A stretch of DNA of 35,891 nt from Clostridia bacterium (lineage in GTDB: Bacteria > Bacillota > Clostridia > Oscillospirales > CAG-272), in NCBI GenBank assembly GCA_017414385.1, contig JAFQMO010000101.1:1-35891 (forward strand), written 5' to 3'. The notes beneath the pieces are model-generated. The model was not told the DNA's origin, did not search any database, and saw only the letters and a list, made by a program, of their open reading frames with translations. Positions 7,397 to 18,670 of the stretch are shown in pieces. A program made the position numbers and the translations under genes. Each line of letters opens with the position of its first letter. The stretch's first letter is position 1.

Positions 7397-7445
7397 AGAA
7401 TATTTGTTCTGTCTATATTATATCGGATCCGCGCGGAAATTGCAA
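7397..7445 (-). promoter_or_regulatory. recA promoter with LexA-box-like operators
   Basis: Minus-strand TTGCAA (7440-7445), a 17-bp spacer and TATAAT (7417-7422) form a good sigma-A promoter about 65 bp before recA. Just downstream of the -10, GAAC-AAAT-ATTC (7398-7409) matches the Gram-positive LexA core GAAC-N4-GTTC with one mismatch. A second degenerate copy, CGAAC-AAAT-TTTTG (7483-7496), lies upstream of the -35. Both read GAACAAAT. LexA control of recA is expected from family knowledge; the sites are seen directly. No clear gyrA terminator is visible in this gap. Confidence 0.7.
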
Positions 7446-7526
7446 TAGCTTTTTGCAACTTCGCGCGGTTTTTACAATTTGGCAAAAATTTGTTCGGGTC
7501 CGATCCTGCCGAAGCAACAGCGGTTT

Positions 7527-10139
7527 TTACTCCATATCCAGAAGCTCGATGTCTGCTTCCTCTCCCTCTGAGACCTCCGACGACAGCGCCTCAGCCTCTG
7601 CTGCATCTGCGGGAAGATCCGTTTCATCATCGAACAAAGGATCGTCATCGACCGATTCTGCCGCAGCCTCTGCACGGCGTGTTGCCTCTTCCTCCTCAGC
7701 AATTGCCGCGAAGTTGACCACACGGCCTCCCTCCGACAAGCGCATCATGATAACGCCCTGACTTGCTCTTCCGCATACACGGACATCGGAGACGGGTGTT
7801 CGGATCATCACACCCTCATTTGTGATCATCATGACGTCATCGGTCTCAGCGACAGCCGCAATACCGGTGAGAAGTCCTGTCTTTTCCGTGATCGCATGAC
7901 AGACAACACCCTTACCGCCTCTGCCGTGCGCAGAATATTCCGCAAACGGCGTCAGCTTACCGTATCCGTTTTCGGTAACGGAGAGCAGCTGCTTTTCTTC
8001 ATCCACAACAGCCGCACCCGTGATATAGTCCCCCTCTGCAAGCGTCATACCTCTGACACCGCGTGCGCCGCGTCCCATAACACGGACACGGTCCTCCGCA
8101 AAGCGGACAGCCTGACCCATATGAGATGCAAGGATCATATCACAATTACCGTCTGTATAGCATACAAAATCCAGGGAATCTCCCTCATCGAGCGTGATGG
8201 CGATCTTACCGCGGCGGCGGGAATAGGCAAATTCCGAAACGGCGCAGCGCTTGACGACACCGTCTCTTGTGGTCATCATCAGATAGCCGCCGTCTCTGAG
8301 GCTTGGCAGATCGATGATGGAGGTCACGCGCTCACCCTCGCTCAGCTCGAGCACATTGACAACGCTCGTTCCCTTTGCGGTCCTTCCTGCCTCCGGGATC
8401 TGATATGCCTTCCGCACATAGACACGTCCGAGGTTGGTGAACATCAGAAGGTATGCGTGGCTGGGTACGATGCGTACCGTTTCGACAAAGTCCTCATCCT
8501 TGGTCGTCATACCGATGATGCCCTTACCGCCGCGGCGCTGTGCCGCATAGGTATCGGCGGGCTGACGCTTGATATAACCGGCGCCTGTCATGGTGATGAC
8601 GCAGGTATGACGCTCAATGAGGTCCTCAAGCACGATCTCGTTCTCCGCCTCACAGATCTCCGTACGGCGCGGATCGGCATACTTGCGCTTGATCTCAAGC
8701 AGCTCCTCCTTGATGATCTCATGGATCTTGCCCTCACTTGAGAGGATCTCTCGCATCTGTGCGATAAACGCTTCCTTCTCGCGCAGCTCATCCTCGATCT
8801 TGATCCTCTCCAGGCCTGCAAGCTTACCGAGCGTCATATCGACGATCGCCTGTGCCTGCGCATCGGTCAGAGAAAACTCCTCCATCAAAGCTTCCTTTGC
8901 ATCCGCAACCGATGCATGGGAGCGGATGATCTCGATGACACGGTCGATATTTTCAATGGCTTTGATCTGTCCCTCCAGGATATGCGCGCGGTTCAGCGCA
9001 CGCTCCAGATCAAAGCGTACACGGCGCTCAATGACCGTCTCCTGATGACGAATATAATGGTGCAGGATCTCCGGCAGGGAAAGGCACTTCGGCTCGCCGC
9101 CCACAAGCGCGATCATATTGACCGCAAAGGTATCCTGCAGCTGTGTATACTTATAGAACTGATTCAGAATGACCTGTCCGTTGGCATCGCGGCGGTAATC
9201 GACCACGATCTTCATGCCGGCTCGTCCGGACTCATCGCGGATTTCGGTTACGCCCTCGATCCTCTTATCCTTGACCAATGCCGCCATGCTCTTGACAAGC
9301 ATGGATTTATTGACAGCGTACGGGATCTCTGTGATCACGATCCGGTTATGCTCCTCCTCGACCTCAGCCCTTGAGCGGACCATGACATGTCCGCGGCCTG
9401 TGGTATAAGCGGAGAGGATCCCCTGTGTACCGTAAATGGTCGCATATGTTGGGAAATCGGGACCCTTGATATACTGCATGATCTCCGCAACGGTGGCATT
9501 CGGGTTTTCCATATAAAAGATAGTACCGTCGATGACCTCACCGAGGTTATGCGGCGGAATATTCGTTGCCATACCGACAGCGATACCGACCGATCCGTTG
9601 ACGAGAAGGTTGGGGAAGCGTGCGGGCAGGACATCGGGCTCCTTGAGCTTATTATCAAAGTTCGGAGAGAAGGGAACGACATCCTTTTCGATATCCTCCA
9701 GCATCTCATTGGCGATCTTCGCCATTCTCGCCTCGGTATAACGGTATGCGGCTGCGCCGTCGCCGTCGACGTTACCGAAGTTTCCGTGTCCCTCAATGAG
9801 CGGATAGCGCAGAGAGAAATCCTGTGCCATTCGCACCATCGTATCGTATACCGCCGTATCACCGTGCGGATGGTACCGACCGAGCACATTACCGACAGTC
9901 GTCGCCGACTTTCTGAACGGCTTATCGTGCGTTAAGTGGTCCTCATACATCGCATAAAGGATTCGTCTGTGTACGGGCTTCAGTCCGTCTCTGACGTCCG
10001 GCAGTGCACGCGACACGATAACGCTCATCGAATACTCAATAAACGAGCGCTTGACCTCCGTATCCATTCGTACCGGTACGATCTTCTGATTTTCAAAGGT
10101 GATCTCCCTTTGCATTTCCTGTTTCGATTGTCTTGCCAT
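7527..10139 (-). CDS. gyrA: DNA gyrase subunit A
   Basis: GyrA is the DNA breakage-reunion subunit of gyrase and acts with GyrB as A2B2 to introduce negative supercoils. The 870-residue chain has the catalytic tyrosine in RYTEAR (Y134), the quinolone-pocket helix [10 protein letters not shown] (91-99) and a C-terminal beta-pinwheel with the GyrA box QRRGGKG, which distinguishes it from topoisomerase IV ParC. The tail is acidic. The residue equivalent to E. coli Ser83 is Thr95, while the Asp87 equivalent is kept as D99. The start ATG has AAGGGAAT just upstream. It is last in a gyrB-pfkB-gyrA run, 39 bp after the kinase. Confidence 0.98.
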   Translation of the reverse strand: MARQSKQEMQREITFENQKIVPVRMDTEVKRSFIEYSMSVIVSRALPDVRDGLKPVHRRILYAMYEDHLTHDKPFRKSATTVGNVLGRYHPHGDTAVYDTMVRMAQDFSLRYPLIEGHGNFGNVDGDGAAAYRYTEARMAKIANEMLEDIEKDVVPFSPNFDNKLKEPDVLPARFPNLLVNGSVGIAVGMATNIPPHNLGEVIDGTIFYMENPNATVAEIMQYIKGPDFPTYATIYGTQGILSAYTTGRGHVMVRSRAEVEEEHNRIVITEIPYAVNKSMLVKSMAALVKDKRIEGVTEIRDESGRAGMKIVVDYRRDANGQVILNQFYKYTQLQDTFAVNMIALVGGEPKCLSLPEILHHYIRHQETVIERRVRFDLERALNRAHILEGQIKAIENIDRVIEIIRSHASVADAKEALMEEFSLTDAQAQAIVDMTLGKLAGLERIKIEDELREKEAFIAQMREILSSEGKIHEIIKEELLEIKRKYADPRRTEICEAENEIVLEDLIERHTCVITMTGAGYIKRQPADTYAAQRRGGKGIIGMTTKDEDFVETVRIVPSHAYLLMFTNLGRVYVRKAYQIPEAGRTAKGTSVVNVLELSEGERVTSIIDLPSLRDGGYLMMTTRDGVVKRCAVSEFAYSRRRGKIAITLDEGDSLDFVCYTDGNCDMILASHMGQAVRFAEDRVRVMGRGARGVRGMTLAEGDYITGAAVVDEEKQLLSVTENGYGKLTPFAEYSAHGRGGKGVVCHAITEKTGLLTGIAAVAETDDVMMITNEGVMIRTPVSDVRVCGRASQGVIMMRLSEGGRVVNFAAIAEEEEATRRAEAAAESVDDDPLFDDETDLPADAAEAEALSSEVSEGEEADIELLDME

Positions 10140-10178
10140 ATTCCCTTTTCCTGCTCCTTGAAAATGTAATGGTGCCTT

Positions 10179-11135
10179 TTATGGGATCGGTATGACGGAG
10201 ATCTCTTCCGTATACCGCATCATTTCTTCTTTTTTGGGGATCTCTGTTCCCGGCTTTTCCACCTTGGCAGCCGCCGCGGATGCCGCTGCCCGCAGCGCAT
10301 CCTCTGTCGCGTCACCGCAGACATAGACGCTCCACAGATATGCCGCAAGAAACGTATCTCCCGCGCCCGCAAAGCTCTGTGCCTGTACCTGCGGTGCCGT
10401 GACCGCAAAAGCATGCCCGTCAGGTGAGACCAATACCGCGCCCTCTGCTCCCATCGTGCAGATCACAGAGGCTCCGCTCTGTTGTGCGGCATGCTTTGCC
10501 GCGGCGGCGACGTCCTCACGGCCACAAAGCGCCCTTTGTGTCAGCTGCGAAAGCTCATACAGATTGGGCTTGATCAGAGACGGACGGCACGGAAGCCCAA
10601 GCCTCAGAGCATCTCCGTCCGCATCGAGCACAAACCGCACGTTGGTCCCCCAAAGCATGCATCCGATCTCATAGTAGATCTCTTTTTTCACACCCCGTGG
10701 AATACTTCCCCCGGCGATCAGAATTCCGCCGTCAGGCTCCCTTGCACAGCTTTGCACAAAAGCACGGACACGCAAGAGCAAAGCCTCGCATTCCGCATCT
10801 GTGATCGGACCGCCGCACTCGTTTGCTTCCGTGCAGATACCGTCTGCATCTATGAGCTTGATGCACATCCGCATAGGTGCGCTTGTCGGGATCAGATCTG
10901 CTGCTATCCCCCGCACGGAAAGCGCCTCGGATAAAGGCGCACCGCCTCCTCCGCAAAAGCCGATGGCAGTCACGGGTACATCAAGCTCCCGCAGGACCAT
11001 CGCAGAATTGATGCCCTTGCCGGATGCGTGCGTCATGCTTTTCCCGGCACGGTTCAGTGCTCCCCTCTGAAACGGTGTCTGAAAATATAATGTTCTGTCA
11101 AGACACGGATTGAGTGTCAGTGTAGCGATCCGCAT
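10179..11135 (-). CDS. PfkB-family sugar kinase, 1-phosphofructokinase-like
   Basis: The 318-residue protein belongs to the ribokinase/PfkB superfamily, which phosphorylates sugars or sugar phosphates with ATP. The N-terminus IATLTLNPCLDRTL resembles FruK/LacC enzymes. SGKGINSA (38-45) is the variant of the substrate-binding GGKGxN motif, and FAGAGDTFLA (256-264) contains the catalytic aspartate D260 and anion hole. LIKPNLYEL (187-195) is the usual PfkB signature. These features favour 1-phosphofructokinase or tagatose-6-phosphate kinase over ribokinase, but substrate cannot be fixed. There is no neighbouring PTS gene or FruR regulator. It sits 11 bp after gyrB and 39 bp before gyrA, so it is probably co-transcribed with gyrase, an odd place for a sugar kinase. 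Confidence 0.85.
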   Translation of the reverse strand: MRIATLTLNPCLDRTLYFQTPFQRGALNRAGKSMTHASGKGINSAMVLRELDVPVTAIGFCGGGGAPLSEALSVRGIAADLIPTSAPMRMCIKLIDADGICTEANECGGPITDAECEALLLRVRAFVQSCAREPDGGILIAGGSIPRGVKKEIYYEIGCMLWGTNVRFVLDADGDALRLGLPCRPSLIKPNLYELSQLTQRALCGREDVAAAAKHAAQQSGASVICTMGAEGAVLVSPDGHAFAVTAPQVQAQSFAGAGDTFLAAYLWSVYVCGDATEDALRAAASAAAAKVEKPGTEIPKKEEMMRYTEEISVIPIP

Positions 11136-11146
11136 ATCCGTATCCG

Positions 11147-13470
<2,324 letters not shown>

Positions 13471-13501
13471 ATGTGTACCTCCTTGTGTATGCCTTGTACG
13501 C

Positions 13502-14650
13502 TCAGCTGACAGGATCCGTACAGATGGCCCCGGATGCCGCACGGCACATATCATAGCTGCCGCGCGTGACACGGATCATGTGCACATCCATATCCTCAAA
13601 CAGCTCCCTGTTGCAGGAGGTCATGATGACCTGCCTGCCGTGCAGACGCTGCATCAGATATGCCTGACGGCTGTGATCGAGCTCGCTCAGAACGTCATCA
13701 AAGAGAAATACGGGGTATTCTCCCGATGCCTGACGGGAAAGCTCTCCCTCGCCAAGCTTCATGGCAAGTGCGATCGAGCGGTCCTGTCCCTGACTTGCAT
13801 AGAGCTTTGCCTCTCTGCCGTCAAGCCAAATGGCGATATCGTCTCTGTGACAGCCGTGCAGGGTACTCTGTACCGCAAATTCGCGCCGTGTATCCGCCAT
13901 CGCCCGTCGGTAAAACGTCTCGGTCATCTCCGCTGCATCCATGCCGCTGTCCCCGTCTGCGATGTCGCTGACATAGGAAAGCGATGCCAGCTCTTCTCCG
14001 GATGTCATATCGGAGAGAAAGGTACCGACCGATGCATCCAGAAGACGGATGTACTTCTGCCGCGTCACGGTGATGCGGGTGTTGATCTGCGCGAGCTGTG
14101 CCGTCAGCACATCGAGCAGGGGAAGCCGCTCCTCCTCTGTTTTTGCATCGTCACGGAGGACGGCATTGCGGTGCTTGAGCAGTCTTGCGTATTCGCTGAG
14201 CGCTGTCATGTAGGTCGGGCGCAGCTGACAGATCGCAGCATCCAAAAATTGCCGCCGCAGCTGCGGTGCGCCCTTGATCATCTGCAGATGCTCGGGACAG
14301 AACAGAACACCGCGGAAGCTTCCGACAAACTGTGCGGTGCTTCGGACCGTCACATCGTTCTTCAGCATCCGTCTTCTTCCTGCCGCAGAAAGCTGCAGCT
14401 GCATCTTGTGGGTACGCTCTCCGTCCGCATAGTGCATGGTCATCCCCGCCTGCTCGCAGCCGAAGCGGATCAGCTCTCTGTCACGGACGCCGCGGAACGA
14501 TTTTCCCATGGCAAAGCAGAAGATGCCCTCAAGCGCATTCGTTTTTCCCTGCGCATTGTCGCCCCAAAGGATGTTGACGCCGCGATCAAAATGCAGGGTC
14601 TCATTTTCTATGTTCCGGAAATCCCGGAAGCGGATCTCATCGACTGTCAT
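13502..14650 (-). CDS. recF: DNA replication and repair protein RecF
   Basis: RecF is an SMC-like ATPase that helps load RecA at gapped DNA. The 382-residue protein has Walker A GDNAQGKTN (30-38) after the RFRDFRNIENETLHF N-terminus. Its C-terminal third contains SQGQDRSIALAMKLGE, the ABC signature region, and FLFDDVLSELDHSRQAYL with the Walker B aspartates. The start ATG follows AAGAGGAT. It stands in the conserved dnaA-dnaN-recF-remB-gyrB order. The small S4-domain gene yaaA/rlbA that lies between dnaN and recF in Bacillus is absent; the 62-bp gap is too short for it. Confidence 0.97.
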   Translation of the reverse strand: MTVDEIRFRDFRNIENETLHFDRGVNILWGDNAQGKTNALEGIFCFAMGKSFRGVRDRELIRFGCEQAGMTMHYADGERTHKMQLQLSAAGRRRMLKNDVTVRSTAQFVGSFRGVLFCPEHLQMIKGAPQLRRQFLDAAICQLRPTYMTALSEYARLLKHRNAVLRDDAKTEEERLPLLDVLTAQLAQINTRITVTRQKYIRLLDASVGTFLSDMTSGEELASLSYVSDIADGDSGMDAAEMTETFYRRAMADTRREFAVQSTLHGCHRDDIAIWLDGREAKLYASQGQDRSIALAMKLGEGELSRQASGEYPVFLFDDVLSELDHSRQAYLMQRLHGRQVIMTSCNRELFEDMDVHMIRVTRGSYDMCRAASGAICTDPVS

Positions 14651-14712
14651 ATCCTCTTATCATTCTTCACATGGATTTTTTGGGGATCTTTCGTGTTTTT
14701 TTGACACAGAGA

Positions 14713-15909
14713 TCAGTCTCTCATGTGGCAGGGAACTGCCAGATGCAGATCGCGCTCGGAGAGAATTCCGACCTTTTCGCGTCTCTCATCGCGTTCCTTT
14801 TTGTCCTCCTCGCTCATTCTGTCCTCATCCGCCGTGATCACCATGGAAACGAGCGGAGAAACGAGCGCAAGCTTGATATATTCGCTGTCGCAGGCACGGA
14901 GCGCATCCAGAAGGAAGCGGCAGTTGAAGCCGATGCGCAGATCGGGACCTGTTTTTTCCACAAGGATCTCATCGTTGACCGTACCGTTGACGGAAACCGC
15001 GGAAACATACAGACACTGATCCTCCAGCGTAAAGCGGACGGAGCTCTTTGCCTGACCGAGCGCTCTGTCCTCGGTCACAAGAGATGCGCGCTCGAGAGAG
15101 GAGAGCAGCGCCTTTGTGGGAACAGAAACGTGGATCACGGGGTCCTTGGGGATAAACTTTTCATAATTGACATATTCCGCATCGATCAGACGGGAGAAGA
15201 AGCTCAAGGGACCCATCTTGAAGATGATGTGCTTGGCGGTTGCCAGGATCCGTACGGGCTCGGTATCGTCGGGGAGCATCTTGTAAAGCTCGGCGATCGT
15301 TTTGCCGGGAACGATGATGGCAGCATCCAGACCTCTTACCGCCATCACATCGCCGAAACGGATCTCCTTTTCGCAGACAGCGAGACGGAAGGAGTCGGAG
15401 GAGACGAGGGTAAGGTGATCGGGGGTAATGCGGAAGAAGATACCGTTGAGCGCGGGACGCGGCTCATTGGATGCAACCGCATACAGTGTCTTTGTGATGG
15501 CATCGCGCAGCTCGCAGGCGGGAATGGTAAAGCCGATATCACCGACAAGCTCGGGCGTGTTCGGAAATTCATTCCCGGGAATGGCATTCATGGTAAATTC
15601 GCTCTTGCCGCTTGTGATGCTCGTTTTCATCTGTTCATTGATCTCGATACGGATACGGTCCGGCATCGAGCGGATGATCTGATTGAATTTTTGTCCGTTG
15701 ATGATATAGGAGCCTGGCTCTGTGACCTCTGCCGCAAAGACATACTCAATGCCCTTTTCCAGATCGAAGGAATTGAGGATGACGGAGCCGTCCTCCCGGG
15801 CGGTCAGGCGGATGCCCTCGATGGCGGTGATGGTGTTTTTGTTTGCGACGGCACTCATGGCAGGCGTGACCGCTGTGCACAGTGCCTCCTTGTCAAACGT
15901 TACGATCAT
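14713..15909 (-). CDS. dnaN: DNA polymerase III sliding clamp (beta subunit)
   Basis: DnaN is the ring-shaped processivity clamp of the replicase. The 398-residue protein has the three-domain clamp pattern: MIVTFDKEALCTAVTPAMSA at the start, SYIINGQKFNQIIRSMPD in domain 1, and ASNEPRPALNGIFF with SSDSFRLAV in domain 2. The ATG at MIVTF is chosen because AAAGGAGTG lies six bases upstream; the frame stays open much further upstream through oriC but is not coding there. Oddly, a highly charged segment of about 28 residues (roughly 360-388, rich in Glu, Asp, Lys and Arg) is inserted before the last beta strand, where most clamps go straight to the C-terminal LPVR-type strand. Confidence 0.97.
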   Translation of the reverse strand: MIVTFDKEALCTAVTPAMSAVANKNTITAIEGIRLTAREDGSVILNSFDLEKGIEYVFAAEVTEPGSYIINGQKFNQIIRSMPDRIRIEINEQMKTSITSGKSEFTMNAIPGNEFPNTPELVGDIGFTIPACELRDAITKTLYAVASNEPRPALNGIFFRITPDHLTLVSSDSFRLAVCEKEIRFGDVMAVRGLDAAIIVPGKTIAELYKMLPDDTEPVRILATAKHIIFKMGPLSFFSRLIDAEYVNYEKFIPKDPVIHVSVPTKALLSSLERASLVTEDRALGQAKSSVRFTLEDQCLYVSAVSVNGTVNDEILVEKTGPDLRIGFNCRFLLDALRACDSEYIKLALVSPLVSMVITADEDRMSEEDKKERDERREKVGILSERDLHLAVPCHMRD

Positions 15910-16746
15910 GATAGACACTCCTTTGTTTGTTGATTTCTTTTCTGTTCTGTTGGGCTTTGTGGCTTCTCGGCTGTGATACTGCTTCTGCCGGCTTGCGTTT
16001 CTTTTTTTATCAGAATTCTTTTTCGTTTTGTTTTTTGTGTACACGGTTATCCACATGCGCACGGACCGTTCTGCTTTGGCTTTCGTTTTTTTTCGTCCTA
16101 TATCGTATGATATCATAAGGGGAGTAGAAGCAGTCGTAGCCGTAGTGTGGTGTGCAAATGTGGAAAAGTGCGATTTCCCTTGCGGCAGTAGGGGGTGGGG
16201 GCGGCAGGGGATGCGGATAAGCTGTGGATGTGTACCGATGCTTGCTGTTGACGGATCTTTGGTTTTCCACATGGGAAAAATCGGGTCTCTGCTTGACTTT
16301 GGGAATGTGGAAAAGCTGTGCACACATGGGAAAACCTTCTGTGAACATGTGCATAAGCTGTGGATCGTGGGGTATCTGATCCCAAACAGCTTGTGGATGT
16401 ATGAGGAGTGGGTTATCCACAGAGTGTGTAAAAATGTGTGGAAAAGAATATTTTCACATCATTTTCCCCCGGATCCTCCATTCTGTACCGCTCCTTGTTT
16501 GGGATGGGATCCAAACGGAAGGGATCCGCTGTCTCCGTGTGTCTTTCGCATCTTCTCCGAAGGGCGGCGGATGCACCTCGGCTGCCAAGCACTGTCGGCG
16601 GCATCACCGTGCGGGTTATCCACATTCCATCCCCAATCTCTGTTCTTTGGATGTGGAAAACATTTCCGTTCTCCTCTATGCGCGTTTTTTGTCACCGTGT
16701 GCACATCCCGCGGCAGCTGTCCGATGCGATGTACTTTCTTTGTCCG
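15910..16746. other. oriC: Probable replication origin (oriC) with a DnaA-box array
   Basis: The dnaN-dnaA gap contains no gene but many DnaA boxes (consensus TTATNCACA). Perfect TTATCCACA copies are at 16047-16055, 16413-16421 and 16616-16624, all on the plus strand. One-mismatch TTTTCCACA copies are at 16263-16271 (plus) and 16159-16167, 16306-16314, 16437-16445 and 16652-16660 (minus). Weaker nTCCACA-type sites are at 16223-16231, 16359-16367 and 16392-16400 (minus). A palindrome TATGATATCATA lies at 16106-16117. DnaA bound here would melt the T-rich stretch beside dnaN and recruit the helicase. Location between dnaA and dnaN matches the unwinding half of the Bacillus origin. Confidence 0.9.
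15998..16046. other. Candidate DNA unwinding element of oriC
   Basis: This stretch is about 75 percent A+T with long T runs on the plus strand. It directly abuts the outermost perfect DnaA box on the dnaN side. In B. subtilis the unwinding element lies in the same relative place. I did not find a clean series of DnaA-trio triplets. Confidence 0.5.
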
Positions 16747-18207
16747 TCAGCTTTGCTCTCGGATCTCCTTGATGAGGTCATCGATCATATTCTCGACCGA
16801 TGCATCCTCACGGCGCTTCTGCGCGATCGTTTCATAGGAATGAAGCACCGTTGTATGATCGCGTCCGAAGATCTTTCCGATGGAGGGCAGAGACATATCC
16901 GTTAAGGTGCGCAGGATGTAGATACAGACGTGACGTGCCTGTGCGATCTCCTGCTTTTTGTGTCTGCCGAGGATGTCTGCCTGCTCGACGCCGTACTTCT
17001 TTGCGACGGCGGCAAGGATCTTATCCTGTGTGACGCGGACGGGCTCGGAGCCTGTGACAAAGTCCTGAATGTTTTCCTTTGCCATCTCCATTGTGACCGG
17101 CTGCTTTGTCAGGCTGGAATAAGCGCTCAGCCGCTTGATGGCACCCTCGATCTGACGGATGTTGCTCTTGAGCTTCTCTGCCAGATAATTGAGCACATCC
17201 ATGGGGATCTCGACCTCCATGGATTCCGATTTCTTGCGCAGGATCGCAAGACGCAGCTCCAGGTCCGGCGGCTGGATATCGACGATCAGTCCCCACTCAA
17301 AGCGTGTCTTGAGTCGGTCCTCCAGCGTCTTCATTTCCTTTGGCGGACGGTCAGAGGTCAAAATGATCTGCTTTTTGGCCTCATAGAGCTCATTGAAGGT
17401 GTTGAAGAACTCCTCCTGTGTATAATCCTTACCGGCGATGAACTGTACGTCGTCAAGGAGAAATACGTCGACCTGACGGTACTTTTCGCGGAAGGCAACG
17501 GTGGAGCCGTTGGAGATCGCCTCGACCAGCTCATTTGTGAAGGTCTCGCCCTTGACGTAGACGATCGTTGCTTTGGGATTCTGCTCGCGGATGCTGTTTG
17601 TGATCGCGTACAGAAGGTGTGTTTTTCCAAGACCGCTCGGTCCGTAGATAAAGAGCGGGTTATAGGCGTGTGCGGGGTTGTTGGCGACCGCAACACACGC
17701 GGCGTGCGCGAATTTGTTGGAGCTGCCGACAATGAAGTTATCAAAGGTGTATTCATCGTTGCGGAAGGGAGGGGGAACGGTATCGCGCTCCTGTGCCTTT
17801 GGTGCAGGAGCCTCCTCGGGAACGGCAGCGGCAGGTGCCTTTTCCTTTTCTGTCTTTGGTGCGGCAGGGATCTCTGCTGTCCCCTCAAACGGAACGGGAG
17901 GCGGCGGAATGATGCCCTGCATGACGTCGTTTTGCAGACGCTCATAGTCCAACGGCTTGGATTCCTCGGAAATGACGACAACCTGGACACGGAAGCCGAG
18001 GATGTCCTCAAAGCATTGCTCCAGGGTCGGTGTATAACGTTTATTGATGATCTCTGCCTTGATGTCGCTGTCGGAGACGAGAACGACATTGGTATCGCTG
18101 AGTGCGCCGATCTTCAGATGATTGAACCACAGATCCATCAGGGTCTGTGAGCAGGTGTTTGAGAGTGATTTCAACAAAAGGTCCTTGATATCCTGAAACG
18201 ACTGCAT
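16747..18207 (-). CDS. dnaA: Chromosomal replication initiator protein DnaA
   Basis: DnaA is the AAA+ ATPase that binds oriC and opens it. The 486-residue protein has a domain I helicase-loading region (1-80), a Pro/Ala/Glu-rich linker (about 100-148) and the AAA+ core starting at YTFDNFIVGSSN. Walker A is GPSGLGKTH (189-197), and FLLDDVQFIAGK is Walker B. The domain IV helix-turn-helix ends with the signature IGKIFGRDHTTVLHS, which reads DnaA boxes. The start ATG has AAGGAGAG upstream, preceded by a strong promoter. It lies between oriC and lexA. Confidence 0.98.
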   Translation of the reverse strand: MQSFQDIKDLLLKSLSNTCSQTLMDLWFNHLKIGALSDTNVVLVSDSDIKAEIINKRYTPTLEQCFEDILGFRVQVVVISEESKPLDYERLQNDVMQGIIPPPPVPFEGTAEIPAAPKTEKEKAPAAAVPEEAPAPKAQERDTVPPPFRNDEYTFDNFIVGSSNKFAHAACVAVANNPAHAYNPLFIYGPSGLGKTHLLYAITNSIREQNPKATIVYVKGETFTNELVEAISNGSTVAFREKYRQVDVFLLDDVQFIAGKDYTQEEFFNTFNELYEAKKQIILTSDRPPKEMKTLEDRLKTRFEWGLIVDIQPPDLELRLAILRKKSESMEVEIPMDVLNYLAEKLKSNIRQIEGAIKRLSAYSSLTKQPVTMEMAKENIQDFVTGSEPVRVTQDKILAAVAKKYGVEQADILGRHKKQEIAQARHVCIYILRTLTDMSLPSIGKIFGRDHTTVLHSYETIAQKRREDASVENMIDDLIKEIREQS

Positions 18208-18247
18208 ATGGACTCTCCTTACATAATTATATATATACCCTTTTTAT

Positions 18248-18276
18248 ATTATACCACAAATGTCCGTATTTTTCAA
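18248..18276 (-). promoter_or_regulatory. dnaA promoter
   Basis: On the minus strand TTGAAA (18271-18276), 17 bp, and TATAAT (18248-18253) lie about 40 bp before the dnaA ATG. No perfect DnaA box overlaps it, so DnaA autoregulation through this promoter is not evident. Confidence 0.85.
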
Positions 18277-18523
18277 GGAAAATACGAAAAAAAACCATAA
18301 AAAAACGCCCAAAAAACGCACTTTTGACGGTATTTTTCCGTCCGATGACGCAATCGGTGAGGGAGGGGAGGAAAACGCTGTGCAGAAGGGGTGGGAGGTC
18401 CCCTTTTTTGGGTGGGAGGCGGTGCTTTTTCACAACGCTTTTTCGTCCTGCTTTCTTCTTTTGTTCTTCCGTTTTTCTTCCTTTTTCTTCCTTTGCGGCA
18501 GGTGTATCCGATGCCTGTTGGGG
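18277..18523. other. Gene-free dnaA upstream region with polypyrimidine tract
   Basis: No credible coding frame is present. AAGGGG (18386-18391) pairs with CCCCTT (18400-18405) and runs into six T on the plus strand, resembling a small plus-strand terminator with no gene to serve. From about 18436 to 18492 the plus strand is almost pure pyrimidine (CTTTCTTCTTTTGTTCTTCC and similar), hence purine-rich on the other strand. One weak DnaA-like site, TTTTTCACA, is at 18426-18434. There is no rpmH or rnpA gene here, unlike in most Firmicutes. Confidence 0.5.
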
Positions 18524-18563
18524 AAAAAAACGGCGGCGCAGTCGAATGGCTCTGCGTCGCCGT
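18524..18563 (-). terminator. Terminator downstream of lexA
   Basis: Read on the minus strand, a 12-bp stem with one mismatched or wobble pair (arms 18552-18563 and 18530-18541) is followed by seven T. It sits about 110 bp past the lexA stop. The DNA in between has no convincing gene, so the lexA message has a long 3-prime end. Confidence 0.8.
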
Positions 18564-18670
18564 TGATCGTGCGTGAGCGGATCTGGATTTTTGCAATGGA
18601 GGGCGCTTGTGCCGTCTCCTGCTGCAGAAGGGATACGGAGCGCCGCTCCGGTGCGTGTCTGTGTCTCTGA

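Noticed and set aside
15571..15590. Possible Noc-binding site (CATTCCCGGGAATG) inside dnaN
   Set aside because: It matches ATTTCCCGGGAAAT only in the central ten bases and lies in a conserved coding region.
15910..16323. N-terminal extension of DnaN through oriC
   Set aside because: The frame is open but crosses DnaA boxes and lacks similarity to clamps; a good ribosome-binding site lies at the MIVTF start.
18564..18670. Small minus-strand gene between lexA and its terminator
   Set aside because: A frame reads plausibly for about 25 residues but has no start codon or ribosome-binding site and runs through the terminator stem.
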